DNA from: DASWIP01 sp036397635
GTDB taxonomy: Bacteria; Actinomycetota; AC-67
Reading direction: 5' to 3'
Assembly (NCBI GenBank): GCA_036397635.1
Contig: DASWIP010000086.1
Span: 1 to 21,649, forward strand
Length of the DNA: 21,649 nucleotides
Below the pieces are notes generated by a model. It was not told the origin of the DNA and searched no databases. It saw nothing but the letters and a program-made list of their open reading frames with translations. Below, piece by piece: positions 1 through 5,651 of this stretch (position 1 is its first letter; each line of letters starts with the position of its first letter). The position numbers and the translations under genes are program-made.

Positions 1-1
1 C

Positions 2-343
2 TCGACGTTCAGCCAGGCGACCGGTCCGCTGTTCGGGCTGGACTCGCTCGGCCCGTACAGGATGACCGGGATCGAGCGCGCGCCTGGCGCGCCGAGCGGC
101 CCCGTGCTGTTCATGGAGATCACCGGCCTGGCGTCCCTGTCCCTCGACGCCGCCCGCCTCGGGTGGGCGCCCGAGGATAGCCTCGGCCTGAACATCGACA
201 CCGATCGAGCAGCGACGCTGACGCTCGTCGGGTCCTTCGCGCCCGACGTCGAGGTGGTGGGCACGCCGTTCGAGGTGATCGACGGCGACATCGTGCTGAC
301 GTTGAGCCCGGGCGAGAACGGCATCCAGATCAGCCCGTTCTGA
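2..343 (+). CDS. C-terminal fragment of an unrecognised protein (5' end outside window)
   Basis: The reading frame is open from the first bases of the window and stops at TGA 341-343. An ATG exists at 62, but the frame continues upstream without a stop and reads as ordinary coding sequence, so this is more likely the last ~113 codons of a longer gene. The piece alternates short hydrophobic and polar stretches (for example LFMEITGLASLSLD and DGDIVLTLSPGENGI), which suggests a beta-rich C-terminal domain of an extracytoplasmic or enzyme-associated protein. No catalytic motif, transmembrane segment or named family could be recognised. The next gene begins 28 nt downstream on the same strand with its own Shine-Dalgarno sequence, so the two could be co-transcribed. 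Confidence 0.55.
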   Translation, partial: STFSQATGPLFGLDSLGPYRMTGIERAPGAPSGPVLFMEITGLASLSLDAARLGWAPEDSLGLNIDTDRAATLTLVGSFAPDVEVVGTPFEVIDGDIVLTLSPGENGIQISPF

Positions 344-371
344 CTCGACGTCTTGGCGCTCGGAGGATGAG

Positions 372-782
372 ATGTCATCAGCTCAGGGAAGAGTCTCTCG
401 ATCGCTGACGAAGCACGTGCTCCTGGCAGCAGCCTTGGGGCTCGCAGTGGGTGTCGTAGGGACATGGAAGGTGACGGGAGGACCGAACACAGCGGCCCCG
501 AGGATCTTCACGGGGACGGGTTACGTGTACGGGGACAGTCGCGGGATGTCGATCACCACCACCGATGGCAACTCGCTTTTCTACCCCACACAGGGATGGC
601 AAGGGTTCGACGGCGTATGGCGGAGTCGAGGGTTCCCGACGGAGTGCGCGCCGCCGGATCATGAGGTGCCGGTCGAGGTGGCGGTGGTCGACGTTCGGCC
701 CACCGAGTATGGGCCCGGCTATCCCGAGCATGTCATGTGGGTCAGATGCATGGGCGAACCTGTCCCAATCCCAGAAGAGTAA
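372..782 (+). CDS. Small membrane-anchored extracytoplasmic protein, unknown function
   Basis: A 136-aa protein. The ATG at 372 is chosen because a purine-rich GGAGGA lies at 362-367, at suitable spacing; the ATG at 367 is in another frame. The N-terminus is basic (SSAQGRVSRSLTKH) and is followed by one hydrophobic segment at about residues 15-31 (HVLLAAALGLAVGVVG). This fits an uncleaved signal anchor or signal peptide, with the remainder outside the membrane. The mature part is small, rich in Gly, Pro and aromatic residues, and has two cysteines (in FPTECAPP and MWVRCMG) that could form a disulfide. No family is recognised. It lies 28 nt after the preceding gene fragment, in an accessory region of small envelope-type proteins. 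Confidence 0.6.
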   Translation: MSSAQGRVSRSLTKHVLLAAALGLAVGVVGTWKVTGGPNTAAPRIFTGTGYVYGDSRGMSITTTDGNSLFYPTQGWQGFDGVWRSRGFPTECAPPDHEVPVEVAVVDVRPTEYGPGYPEHVMWVRCMGEPVPIPEE

Positions 783-1005
783 GGGCCGACATGCTCGAAG
801 GACGCCCGCCGCTCACGATCATGCAGACCCGACGGACGAACGCGCGCTTGGGCATCCGGGTGGTGATCCGCTGGGGCTGTAGGACCGCGTCACCGATGAT
901 GAGTCGCGGATCACAGCGCTTCCGGCGTCTCATCTCGCGCGAACCGCGTGACCCGCCGTGGGCATTCGCGCTCGGTCCCAAACCCACCGCTGAAAAGGAG
1001 ACCGG
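783..1005. other. Intergenic stretch with no supported gene
   Basis: About 220 bases between two small plus-strand genes. Short open frames occur on both strands, but none has a convincing start site or protein-like composition. The only feature seen is the AAAAGGAG Shine-Dalgarno sequence at 993-1000 that belongs to the gene starting at 1006. Confidence 0.5.
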
Positions 1006-1293
1006 ATGGAGATTCTGATCCTCCTTGTTGTCGCCCTCGCCGCAGGGGCGCTAACGGAGTATGTCGCTGTCGAGCGCGGAGTCGAGAACCCTCGAAACTG
1101 GTTCTGGATCGGACTCGTCCTGCCACTGCTCGGCCTGATCGCACTGTTGGGTGTTCCCTCCAACCCGGAGCGTGCCGCCATGCATAAGGCCGAACGAGCC
1201 GACCGGGTGAAACAGCAGCGAGTGGATGAGAATCTCCGTCGGATGGGGATCGACCCGAACGAATTAGATGATGACTCTGAAGACGGGCCCTAG
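1006..1293 (+). CDS. Small two-helix membrane protein, unknown function
   Basis: A 95-aa protein starting at ATG 1006, preceded by a strong AAAAGGAG Shine-Dalgarno sequence ending 5 nt upstream. Two hydrophobic segments are visible: residues about 2-16 (EILILLVVALAAGAL) and about 32-50 (WFWIGLVLPLLGLIALLG). A charged cytoplasmic-type tail rich in Lys, Arg, Glu and Asp follows, ending in a very acidic run (NELDDDSEDGP). The tail contains a predicted helical stretch (AERADRVKQQRVDENLRRMG). The family is not recognised; this layout resembles many actinobacterial small phospholipase-D-N-terminal-like or superinfection-type membrane proteins, but no specific match can be claimed. Confidence 0.65.
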   Translation: MEILILLVVALAAGALTEYVAVERGVENPRNWFWIGLVLPLLGLIALLGVPSNPERAAMHKAERADRVKQQRVDENLRRMGIDPNELDDDSEDGP

Positions 1294-1428
1294 CGGAGGC
1301 CGGCCACTGTGCCGGGTCGTGGTTCGCACGCATCGCGTACACCTCGGGGATCGCACCCACCCTGATGCCACCGCCAGTGTGTTTCGCGCCTCTCCGGGGC
1401 CATTCGCCAGCCGGCCCACTTGCGAGGA

Positions 1429-2030
1429 CTAGTCCCCGAATCGGTTGGGTTTTCCCTCGAGAGCGTCGAGGCAGCCGAGGTAGTCGCTTTCCATCGTCTC
1501 TCCGTAATCGCCCTCGACGTAGTACTTGGCAGCGGCCTCAAATTCACGCGTTCCGGCCTCGGCAAACAAGTCTTCCCGACGGCTGCAGAGCTCGTATGCC
1601 ACCCTGTAGCCAAGCGGATCGTCTATCCCTGCTGCGGATTCGGGCGGATCCTTGCGAGTACCCGAGATGCTCCCGCAGCTGACTCGGCGGAGGTCTCTGT
1701 TCGCCTTATCCTTGTCTGGGTCCTTGGGATCCATCATGTTCCGCACCGCAAATAGCTCCGCGCAGCCCGCACCAACATCGTAGGCACTCCTGAAGTCGGA
1801 ATAGGTCGTCTGTTCTGTTCGCGTGGCACCTGGGCTATAGCAGCGGACAGATCGCAGCATCTGGTTCACCTGATCCTCCTGCGGATCGCCCTCGGGCATC
1901 GAGTTGCGTATCTCATAAAGTCGATCGCATTCGGCGCCATCGTTGAAGGCCCAGCGAAATCCGAGAACGTCGAGACACCGCCACTGCAGGAAACCAGCGG
2001 CAGCAGTAGCAGAATCACCAATCGCTTCAT
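1429..2030 (-). pseudogene. Lipoprotein with repeated Cys motifs, reading frame broken by an apparent 1-nt shift
   Basis: On the minus strand, ATG 2030 begins MKRLVILLLLPLVSC, a textbook lipoprotein signal peptide with the lipobox LVSC and Cys15 as lipidation site. That frame stops after about 54 codons. The rest of the protein continues in the -1/+2 frame to TAG 1429, giving 602 nt in all, one base short of a 200-aa protein. The downstream part has internal repeats: AFNDGAECDRLYEIRN, SAYDVGAGCAELFAVRN and a diverged third copy (RVAYELCSRREDLF), each followed about 20-35 residues later by another Cys. The break lies between the signal peptide and the first repeat, roughly 1954-1985. The start overlaps the stop of the upstream membrane-protein gene (ATGA), indicating coupling. 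Either a real frameshift or a base error in the sequence is possible. The family is unknown. Confidence 0.6.
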
Positions 2031-2299
2031 GGTTCCGAGGCCCGGGGCTTCTCAGAGGGCCTATCGCGCCGCGCGGTCGATGGCTTTCCGCAAGGCCTAT
2101 CGCGTCGCTCACCGCGCCGGAGCAACCTCCATGGCACGACCAGCAGGCCGAACATGAGATACCACCCGAGGATAGCTATCCACCACATCGGCAGGAGGAG
2201 CGGATAGCCGAGAGTCCACCGGACCGCTGGCAGCATCTTCGCAACGCGCGCGCGCGGCTGCCGGCGAACGACCTGGGGGAGGCAAACTCGCTCATACAT
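2027..2299 (-). CDS. Small membrane protein coupled to the downstream lipoprotein gene
   Basis: A 90-aa minus-strand frame starting at ATG 2299, with a moderate GGGCGG-type Shine-Dalgarno sequence upstream; an internal Met at residue 22 is an alternative start. A hydrophobic, Trp-rich segment covers about residues 25-58 (LGYPLLLPMWWIAILGWY, then FGLLVVPWRLL), long enough for two short membrane helices or a hairpin. It is followed by a strongly basic tail (RRGERRDR). Its TGA stop (2029-2027) overlaps the ATG of the lipoprotein gene in an ATGA arrangement. That overlap is the best evidence that both frames are real and translated together. No family is recognised. Confidence 0.55.
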   Translation of the reverse strand: MYERVCLPQVVRRQPRARVAKMLPAVRWTLGYPLLLPMWWIAILGWYLMFGLLVVPWRLLRRGERRDRPCGKPSTARRDRPSEKPRASEP

Positions 2300-2393
2300 G
2301 CACCGCCCTTCGGGGATCGTGGAAGCTCACCATTGCGCTCATCGACTGACGGGTTCGTGTCGCGGATGTGTCTCGGATCAGGGTGCCCCCGGG

Positions 2394-2399
2394 AAAAAA
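2394..2399 (-). terminator. T6 tract downstream of tRNA-Glu
   Basis: On the minus strand, six consecutive T follow about 14 nt after the 3' end of tRNA-Glu. No strong hairpin was found directly before the run. Transcription may stop here, but the call rests on the T tract and position only. Confidence 0.3.
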
Positions 2400-2413
2400 T
2401 GGCCTCTGACCTG

Positions 2414-2486
2414 TGGCTCCAACGGGATTCGAACCCGTGTCTCCACCTTGAGAGGGTGGCATCCTAGGCCTCTAGACGATGGAGCC
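2414..2486 (-). tRNA. tRNA-Glu (anticodon CTC)
   Basis: A 73-nt cloverleaf on the minus strand. The acceptor stem GGCTCCA pairs fully with TGGAGCC, and the discriminator is A at 2414. The anticodon stem CCACC/GGTGG encloses loop CTCTCAA with anticodon CTC (2452-2450), which reads GAG. The T arm GGGTTCGAATCCC is canonical. The 3' CCA is not encoded. It is the last gene of a minus-strand series that contains gltX, the synthetase for this tRNA. Confidence 0.97.
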
Positions 2487-2517
2487 CGGCGCGCGCGCCC
2501 GCGGGCGGCGACCACGC

Positions 2518-2523
2518 ACTCTA
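2518..2523 (-). promoter_or_regulatory. Candidate -10 box for tRNA-Glu
   Basis: TAGAGT on the minus strand matches the actinobacterial -10 pattern TAnnnT. It lies 31 nt upstream of the mature tRNA-Glu 5' end, leaving room for a short trailer-type leader removed by RNase P. No convincing -35 box is visible. Confidence 0.35.
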
Positions 2524-2575
2524 CCGTGGCGCGCGCGTCGATGCGACCGATGCGGTGACGGACGGCTCCTGGCCG

Positions 2576-2983
2576 CTACACACCGGTTTCGTCGCCCTGC
2601 TCGCGCCGGCGTAGCTCCTCCTCGCGGCGCTTGAGGTCCTCTTCCCAGTCGCGGAGGCGGCGCTGCTGCTCGGCCAGCTTGTTGAGGAACTCGGGCGAGT
2701 CTTCGGGTCCCACCGCGGCGGCCGGCAGCGCGCGCGGCGGCGCAGGCAGGTGTCGCGGCCGATGCTCGGTCACGGTCGCCGTGCCTCCGGGACGCATCGA
2801 CACGCCCGAGGGGCGACCCAGGATGAGCCACATCAACGATCCGACCAGGGGCACGAAGATGATGATCAGCAGCCACACGATCTTGGGCAGGTTCCGGACG
2901 AGCATCTCGTCGGTCGAGATCGCGTCGGCGAGCGCCCATATCCACACGAACAGCGTGATGACCGCAGCGACGCCGTACGGCAT
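2576..2983 (-). CDS. PLDc_N-domain membrane protein with C-terminal coiled coil
   Basis: A 135-aa protein from ATG 2983, with a strong GAGGGGG Shine-Dalgarno sequence just upstream. Two transmembrane helices are visible: residues about 5-20 (VAAVITLFVWIWALAD) and about 33-56 (LPKIVWLLIIIFVPLVGS, then LMWLILGRP). The spacing and the motif P-K-x-x-W-x-x-x-x-x-F-x-P-x-x-G-x-x-x-W-x-x-x-GRP are those of the PLDc_N (phospholipase D nuclease N-terminal, membrane-only) family found widely in actinobacteria. A Pro-rich linker and a highly charged heptad-like segment (about 98-130, rich in Arg and Glu) follow; this should form a cytoplasmic coiled coil. It sits between the tRNA-Gln and tRNA-Glu genes. 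The exact role of stand-alone PLDc_N proteins is not known; no phospholipase catalytic HKD motif is present. Confidence 0.8.
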   Translation of the reverse strand: MPYGVAAVITLFVWIWALADAISTDEMLVRNLPKIVWLLIIIFVPLVGSLMWLILGRPSGVSMRPGGTATVTEHRPRHLPAPPRALPAAAVGPEDSPEFLNKLAEQQRRLRDWEEDLKRREEELRRREQGDETGV

Positions 2984-3024
2984 GTCGTCCCCCTCGTACG
3001 CGCGGCCCGGGGTTTGCCGCGAAG

Positions 3025-3097
3025 CTGGGGCGCCTGGATTCGAACCAGGACTACCTGAACCAGAATCAGGCGCGCTGCCGGGTTACGCTACGCCCCA
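3025..3097 (-). tRNA. tRNA-Gln (anticodon CTG)
   Basis: A 73-nt cloverleaf on the minus strand. The acceptor stem TGGGGCG pairs with CGCCCCA, giving the U1-A72 end pair typical of bacterial tRNA-Gln, with discriminator G at 3025. The anticodon stem CCTGA/TCAGG encloses loop TTCTGGT with anticodon CTG (3063-3061), which reads CAG. The T arm TGGTTCGAATCCA is canonical, and CCA is not encoded. It lies just downstream of gltX. In most actinobacteria GluRS charges both tRNA-Glu and tRNA-Gln, with GatCAB amidating the latter, so the clustering is functionally sensible. Confidence 0.97.
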
Positions 3098-3138
3098 AAG
3101 ACGCCAAGTCATGGTACTGGCAGGTCATCGGGGCGGCA

Positions 3139-3173
3139 ACGCGTTCCGGGGCGCGCAGCACCGCGGAACGCGT
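3139..3173 (-). terminator. Perfect 10-bp inverted repeat directly after gltX
   Basis: Arms ACGCGTTCCG (3139-3148) and CGGAACGCGT (3164-3173) pair perfectly around a 15-nt loop, starting 2 nt after the gltX stop codon. There is no T run, but U-less hairpins are common at actinobacterial gene ends. It may end gltX transcription, stabilise its mRNA, or mark processing before tRNA-Gln. Confidence 0.5.
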
Positions 3174-3175
3174 GG

Positions 3176-4645
3176 TCAAGAACCCTGCGCGCGCGCGAGC
3201 GCGCGGCCGAGCCGTGCGATCGCGCGCTCCCGCCCCAGGATCTCGAGGCTCTCGAACAGCGGCGGTGAGACCAGGCTGCCGGTGACCGCTGCTCGGATCG
3301 GCTGGAAAGCCACCTTCTTCTTCAGGCCGGCCTCCTCCGCCCAGCCCGACAGCGCCTCTTGGATCGCCGCAGCTTCGAAGGGCTCGAGCTGCTCGAGGAT
3401 CCGGACGGCGGCCTCCAGCGTCGGGGCATGCTCGGGGGTCATCATCCCGGCGGCGCGCTCGTCCGGCTCGGGCTCGTGGAAGAAGAACCGCAGTTGCGGC
3501 GGCGCCTCGTCGAGACGCTTCATCCGTTCCTGGATCAGCGGGGTGACCGTCAAGATGACGGCTCGCTGCTCGGCCGATACGGGATCAGCCAGCACGCCTT
3601 CCCGTACCAGGAACGCCTCGATGCGAGCAGCGAGCTGCTCCCCCGGAAGCTCGCGGATCCGGTCGCCGTTCCAGGCTTCGAGCTTGAGGTGATCGAAGGC
3701 GCTCGGATTCCGCGTGATCTGCGCCGGCTCGAAGTGCTCGATCAACTCGGGGATGGTGAACTTCTCACGCGTCCCGTCGCCGATCGACCAGTCAAGCGTC
3801 GCGAGATAGTTCAAGATCACCTCGGGCAGGAAGCCCTGGTGGCGGAACTCGCCGATCGCGGTCGACCCGTGACGTTTGCTGAGCGGTTTCCGATCCGGCC
3901 CCACGATCAACGGCGCGTGCCCGTACAGCGGCGGCTCGCCGCCCATCGCTCGGATCAGCAGCACCTGCTTGGGCGTGCTGGCGAAGATGTCCTCGCCGCG
4001 GATGATGCGGGTGACCGCCATGGTCATGTCGTCGTACGACACGGCGAGTTGGTACAGCGCGCTGCCGTCCGCGCGCAGGATCACGAAGTCGTCCAGATCG
4101 GCGTGCCGGAACGTGACCTCGCCGCGCACCAGATCGGTCACGGTCGTCTCGCCTTCGGGCACGCGGAAGCGGATCACGCTCGAGCGGCCCTGAGCCTCGA
4201 ACGCGACCCGCTGCTCGTCGGACAGGTCGCGACAGCGGCCTTCATAGCGCGGCGGGCGCTTCTCGGCGCGCTGGCGCGCACGTATGGCGTCGAGCTCCTC
4301 CGGCGTGCAGAAACACCGGTACGCGTGCCCTCCGGCGAGCAGCTTCTCGGCAGCCTCGCCGTACAGCGCGACGCGCTCGCTCTGGAAGTAGGGCGCATGC
4401 GGGCCACCCACCTCTGGCCCCTCATCCCAATCGAGTCCCAGCCAGGCGAGGTCCTCGGTGACCGAACGCAAGCCCTCCGGGACAACGCGGCTGCGGTCCG
4501 TATCCGCGACGCGCAAGACGAAGGTGCCGCCGTGTTTGCGCGCGAGGTACCAGTTGAACGACGCGATCATCGCTGTGCCGACGTGGATGGACCCGCTCGG
4601 CGAGGGTTCGAAACGCGTGCGCACGCGCGGCTCTGTGTCGGTCAC
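3176..4645 (-). CDS. gltX: Glutamyl-tRNA synthetase (class I)
   Basis: A 489-aa cytoplasmic enzyme that attaches glutamate to tRNA-Glu (and, in organisms lacking GlnRS, probably also to tRNA-Gln). The HIGH-type motif is PSPSGSIHVG at residues 14-23, and the KMSKS-type motif is PLSKRHG at about residue 255. The CxC pair (YRCFCTPEEL) and following YEGRC form the zinc-binding-type insertion seen in many GluRS. Length matches the family. The start is GTG 4645; TAGACT lies 6 nt upstream, so transcription should begin at or next to the GTG (leaderless). The promoter region is a 36-bp tandem repeat. tRNA-Gln and tRNA-Glu follow downstream on the same strand. Whether it is a discriminating or non-discriminating GluRS cannot be told from the sequence alone. 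Confidence 0.96.
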   Translation of the reverse strand: MTDTEPRVRTRFEPSPSGSIHVGTAMIASFNWYLARKHGGTFVLRVADTDRSRVVPEGLRSVTEDLAWLGLDWDEGPEVGGPHAPYFQSERVALYGEAAEKLLAGGHAYRCFCTPEELDAIRARQRAEKRPPRYEGRCRDLSDEQRVAFEAQGRSSVIRFRVPEGETTVTDLVRGEVTFRHADLDDFVILRADGSALYQLAVSYDDMTMAVTRIIRGEDIFASTPKQVLLIRAMGGEPPLYGHAPLIVGPDRKPLSKRHGSTAIGEFRHQGFLPEVILNYLATLDWSIGDGTREKFTIPELIEHFEPAQITRNPSAFDHLKLEAWNGDRIRELPGEQLAARIEAFLVREGVLADPVSAEQRAVILTVTPLIQERMKRLDEAPPQLRFFFHEPEPDERAAGMMTPEHAPTLEAAVRILEQLEPFEAAAIQEALSGWAEEAGLKKKVAFQPIRAAVTGSLVSPPLFESLEILGRERAIARLGRALARAQGS

Positions 4646-4726
4646 GGGCGCAGTCTACCGGTCCGAAGCAGCGGGCTCGACGGGCGCAGTCTACCGGTCG
4701 GAAACAGCGTGCTCGACGGTCGCAGC
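4644..4726. repeat. 36-bp tandem repeat, two full copies and a partial third, upstream of gltX
   Basis: Copy 1 is 4644-4679 and copy 2 is 4680-4715; they differ at only three positions. A third, partial copy runs 4716-4726. Each full copy carries the same minus-strand TAGACT box. The repeat abuts and includes the first bases of the gltX start codon. Confidence 0.9.
4652..4693 (-). promoter_or_regulatory. Duplicated gltX -10 boxes
   Basis: TAGACT occurs twice on the minus strand, at 4657-4652 and 4693-4688, exactly one repeat unit (36 nt) apart. The proximal box places the transcription start at the GTG start codon of gltX (leaderless mRNA). The distal box would give a leader of about 36 nt without a clear Shine-Dalgarno sequence. 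-35 boxes are not convincing. Confidence 0.5.
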
Positions 4727-4769
4727 GCCACCGAACGGGCGCTTAGCCAATCCCTGGTGACAGACCGGG

Positions 4770-4796
4770 AGGAACGAGAGGAACGAGAGGAGCGAG
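4770..4796. repeat. 9-bp tandem repeat (three copies)
   Basis: AGGAACGAG, AGGAACGAG and AGGAGCGAG stand in direct series, with one base difference in the last copy. It lies in the intergenic space between gltX and the FAH-family gene. The rest of this space (4727-4875) shows no gene; a TTGACA-like hexamer on the minus strand at 4839-4834 has no matching -10 box. Confidence 0.85.
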
Positions 4797-4875
4797 TTCG
4801 GTCGTGAGCGACTCCGCCCGATCCTCACGTTCTTGTCAACGCAGAGTGGCTAAGCGTCTCGGAACGGATGCGGCT

Positions 4876-4891
4876 AGGCGCGCGTGCGCCT
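4876..4891 (-). terminator. Hairpin one base after the FAH-family gene
   Basis: AGGCGC and GCGCCT pair around a 4-nt loop directly behind the stop codon at 4893-4895, which is the end of the leuB operon. There is no T run. It is a plausible operon end of the U-less type. Confidence 0.45.
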
Positions 4892-4892
4892 G

Positions 4893-5651
4893 CTACGCGG
4901 CCTGAACCGGGTTGGCGAGGATGCCGATGCCACCGATCTCTACCTCGACGCGGTCGCCCGGCTCCATGGGCCCCACCCCGGCGGGCGTGCCGGTCATGAT
5001 CACGTCGCCGGGCAGCAGCGTCATGATCCTCGACACGTAGGACACCAGGGACGCCGGGGTGAATGTCAGGTCCTTGGTGTTGCCTCGCTGACGAACCTGA
5101 TCGTTCACCCGACACTCGATGTCCAGGCCGATCGCCTCCAGGTCGGTCTCGATCCAGGGCCCCAGCGGACAGAACGTGTCGAAACCTTTCGCGCGCGTCC
5201 ATTGGCCGTCGCGAGACTGCAGGTCGCGCGCGGTGACGTCGTTACCACAGGTGTAGCCGAGGATCGCATCCTGGGCCTCGTCCTCGCTCACGCCCCGCAC
5301 CAAACCACCGACCACCACGGCCAGCTCGCCCTCGTGGTCGAGCCTCTCGCAGATCGCGGGCTTGCGGATCGGATCCTCCGGCCCGATCACGGCGGTCGAG
5401 GGTTTGAGGAACAGCAACGGCTCGGCCGGCACCTCGTTGCCGAGCTCGGCGGCGTGCTCGACGTAGTTGCGGCCGACACAGACGACCTTCGACGGCAGCA
5501 CCGGCGCGAGCAGCCGCGCCTCGGCCAGCGGCACGCGATTCCCGGTGAACCGCAACTCCCCGATCGGCGGGCCGCCCAACTCGGCGGCGGTGTCGCCTTC
5601 GAGGACCGCGAACGAGATCGCGCGCCCGTGCTGCACGCGCGCGATCCTCAC
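4893..5651 (-). CDS. Fumarylacetoacetate hydrolase (FAH) family protein
   Basis: A 252-aa cytoplasmic protein of the FAH fold, whose members cleave or decarboxylate beta-diketo acids or oxaloacetate-like compounds using a divalent metal. Family signatures visible are VGRNYVEHAAELG, the first metal-ligand pair in LDHEGELAVVVGG, GNDVTARDLQ, and the C-terminal TGTPAGVGPMEPGD loop. Length is normal for the two-domain-less FAHD1-like group. The start is set at GTG 5651, which overlaps the cimA stop (GTGA); the frame runs further upstream but that part lies inside cimA. It is last in the five-gene leuB operon. A homologous gene stands beside gltX and leuB in mycobacteria, so the linkage is old. The substrate is unknown; oxaloacetate decarboxylase or acylpyruvase activity are possible. 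Confidence 0.9.
   Translation of the reverse strand: MRIARVQHGRAISFAVLEGDTAAELGGPPIGELRFTGNRVPLAEARLLAPVLPSKVVCVGRNYVEHAAELGNEVPAEPLLFLKPSTAVIGPEDPIRKPAICERLDHEGELAVVVGGLVRGVSEDEAQDAILGYTCGNDVTARDLQSRDGQWTRAKGFDTFCPLGPWIETDLEAIGLDIECRVNDQVRQRGNTKDLTFTPASLVSYVSRIMTLLPGDVIMTGTPAGVGPMEPGDRVEVEIGGIGILANPVQAA

Noticed and set aside
1300..1315. Terminator after the two-helix membrane protein gene
   Set aside because: CCGGC/GCCGG is only a 5-bp stem with no T run; such short GC stems occur by chance throughout this DNA.
2631..3692. Plus-strand open frame of 353 codons
   Set aside because: It runs antisense through the PLDc_N gene, tRNA-Gln and the end of gltX, which rules it out as a gene.
4644..4726. 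CRISPR-like repeat
   Set aside because: The units are directly abutting with no spacers and there are only two full copies.
4834..4839. TTGACA -35 box on the minus strand between the FAH-family gene and gltX
   Set aside because: No -10 box at 16-19 nt; the sequence at that distance is CGGAGT.
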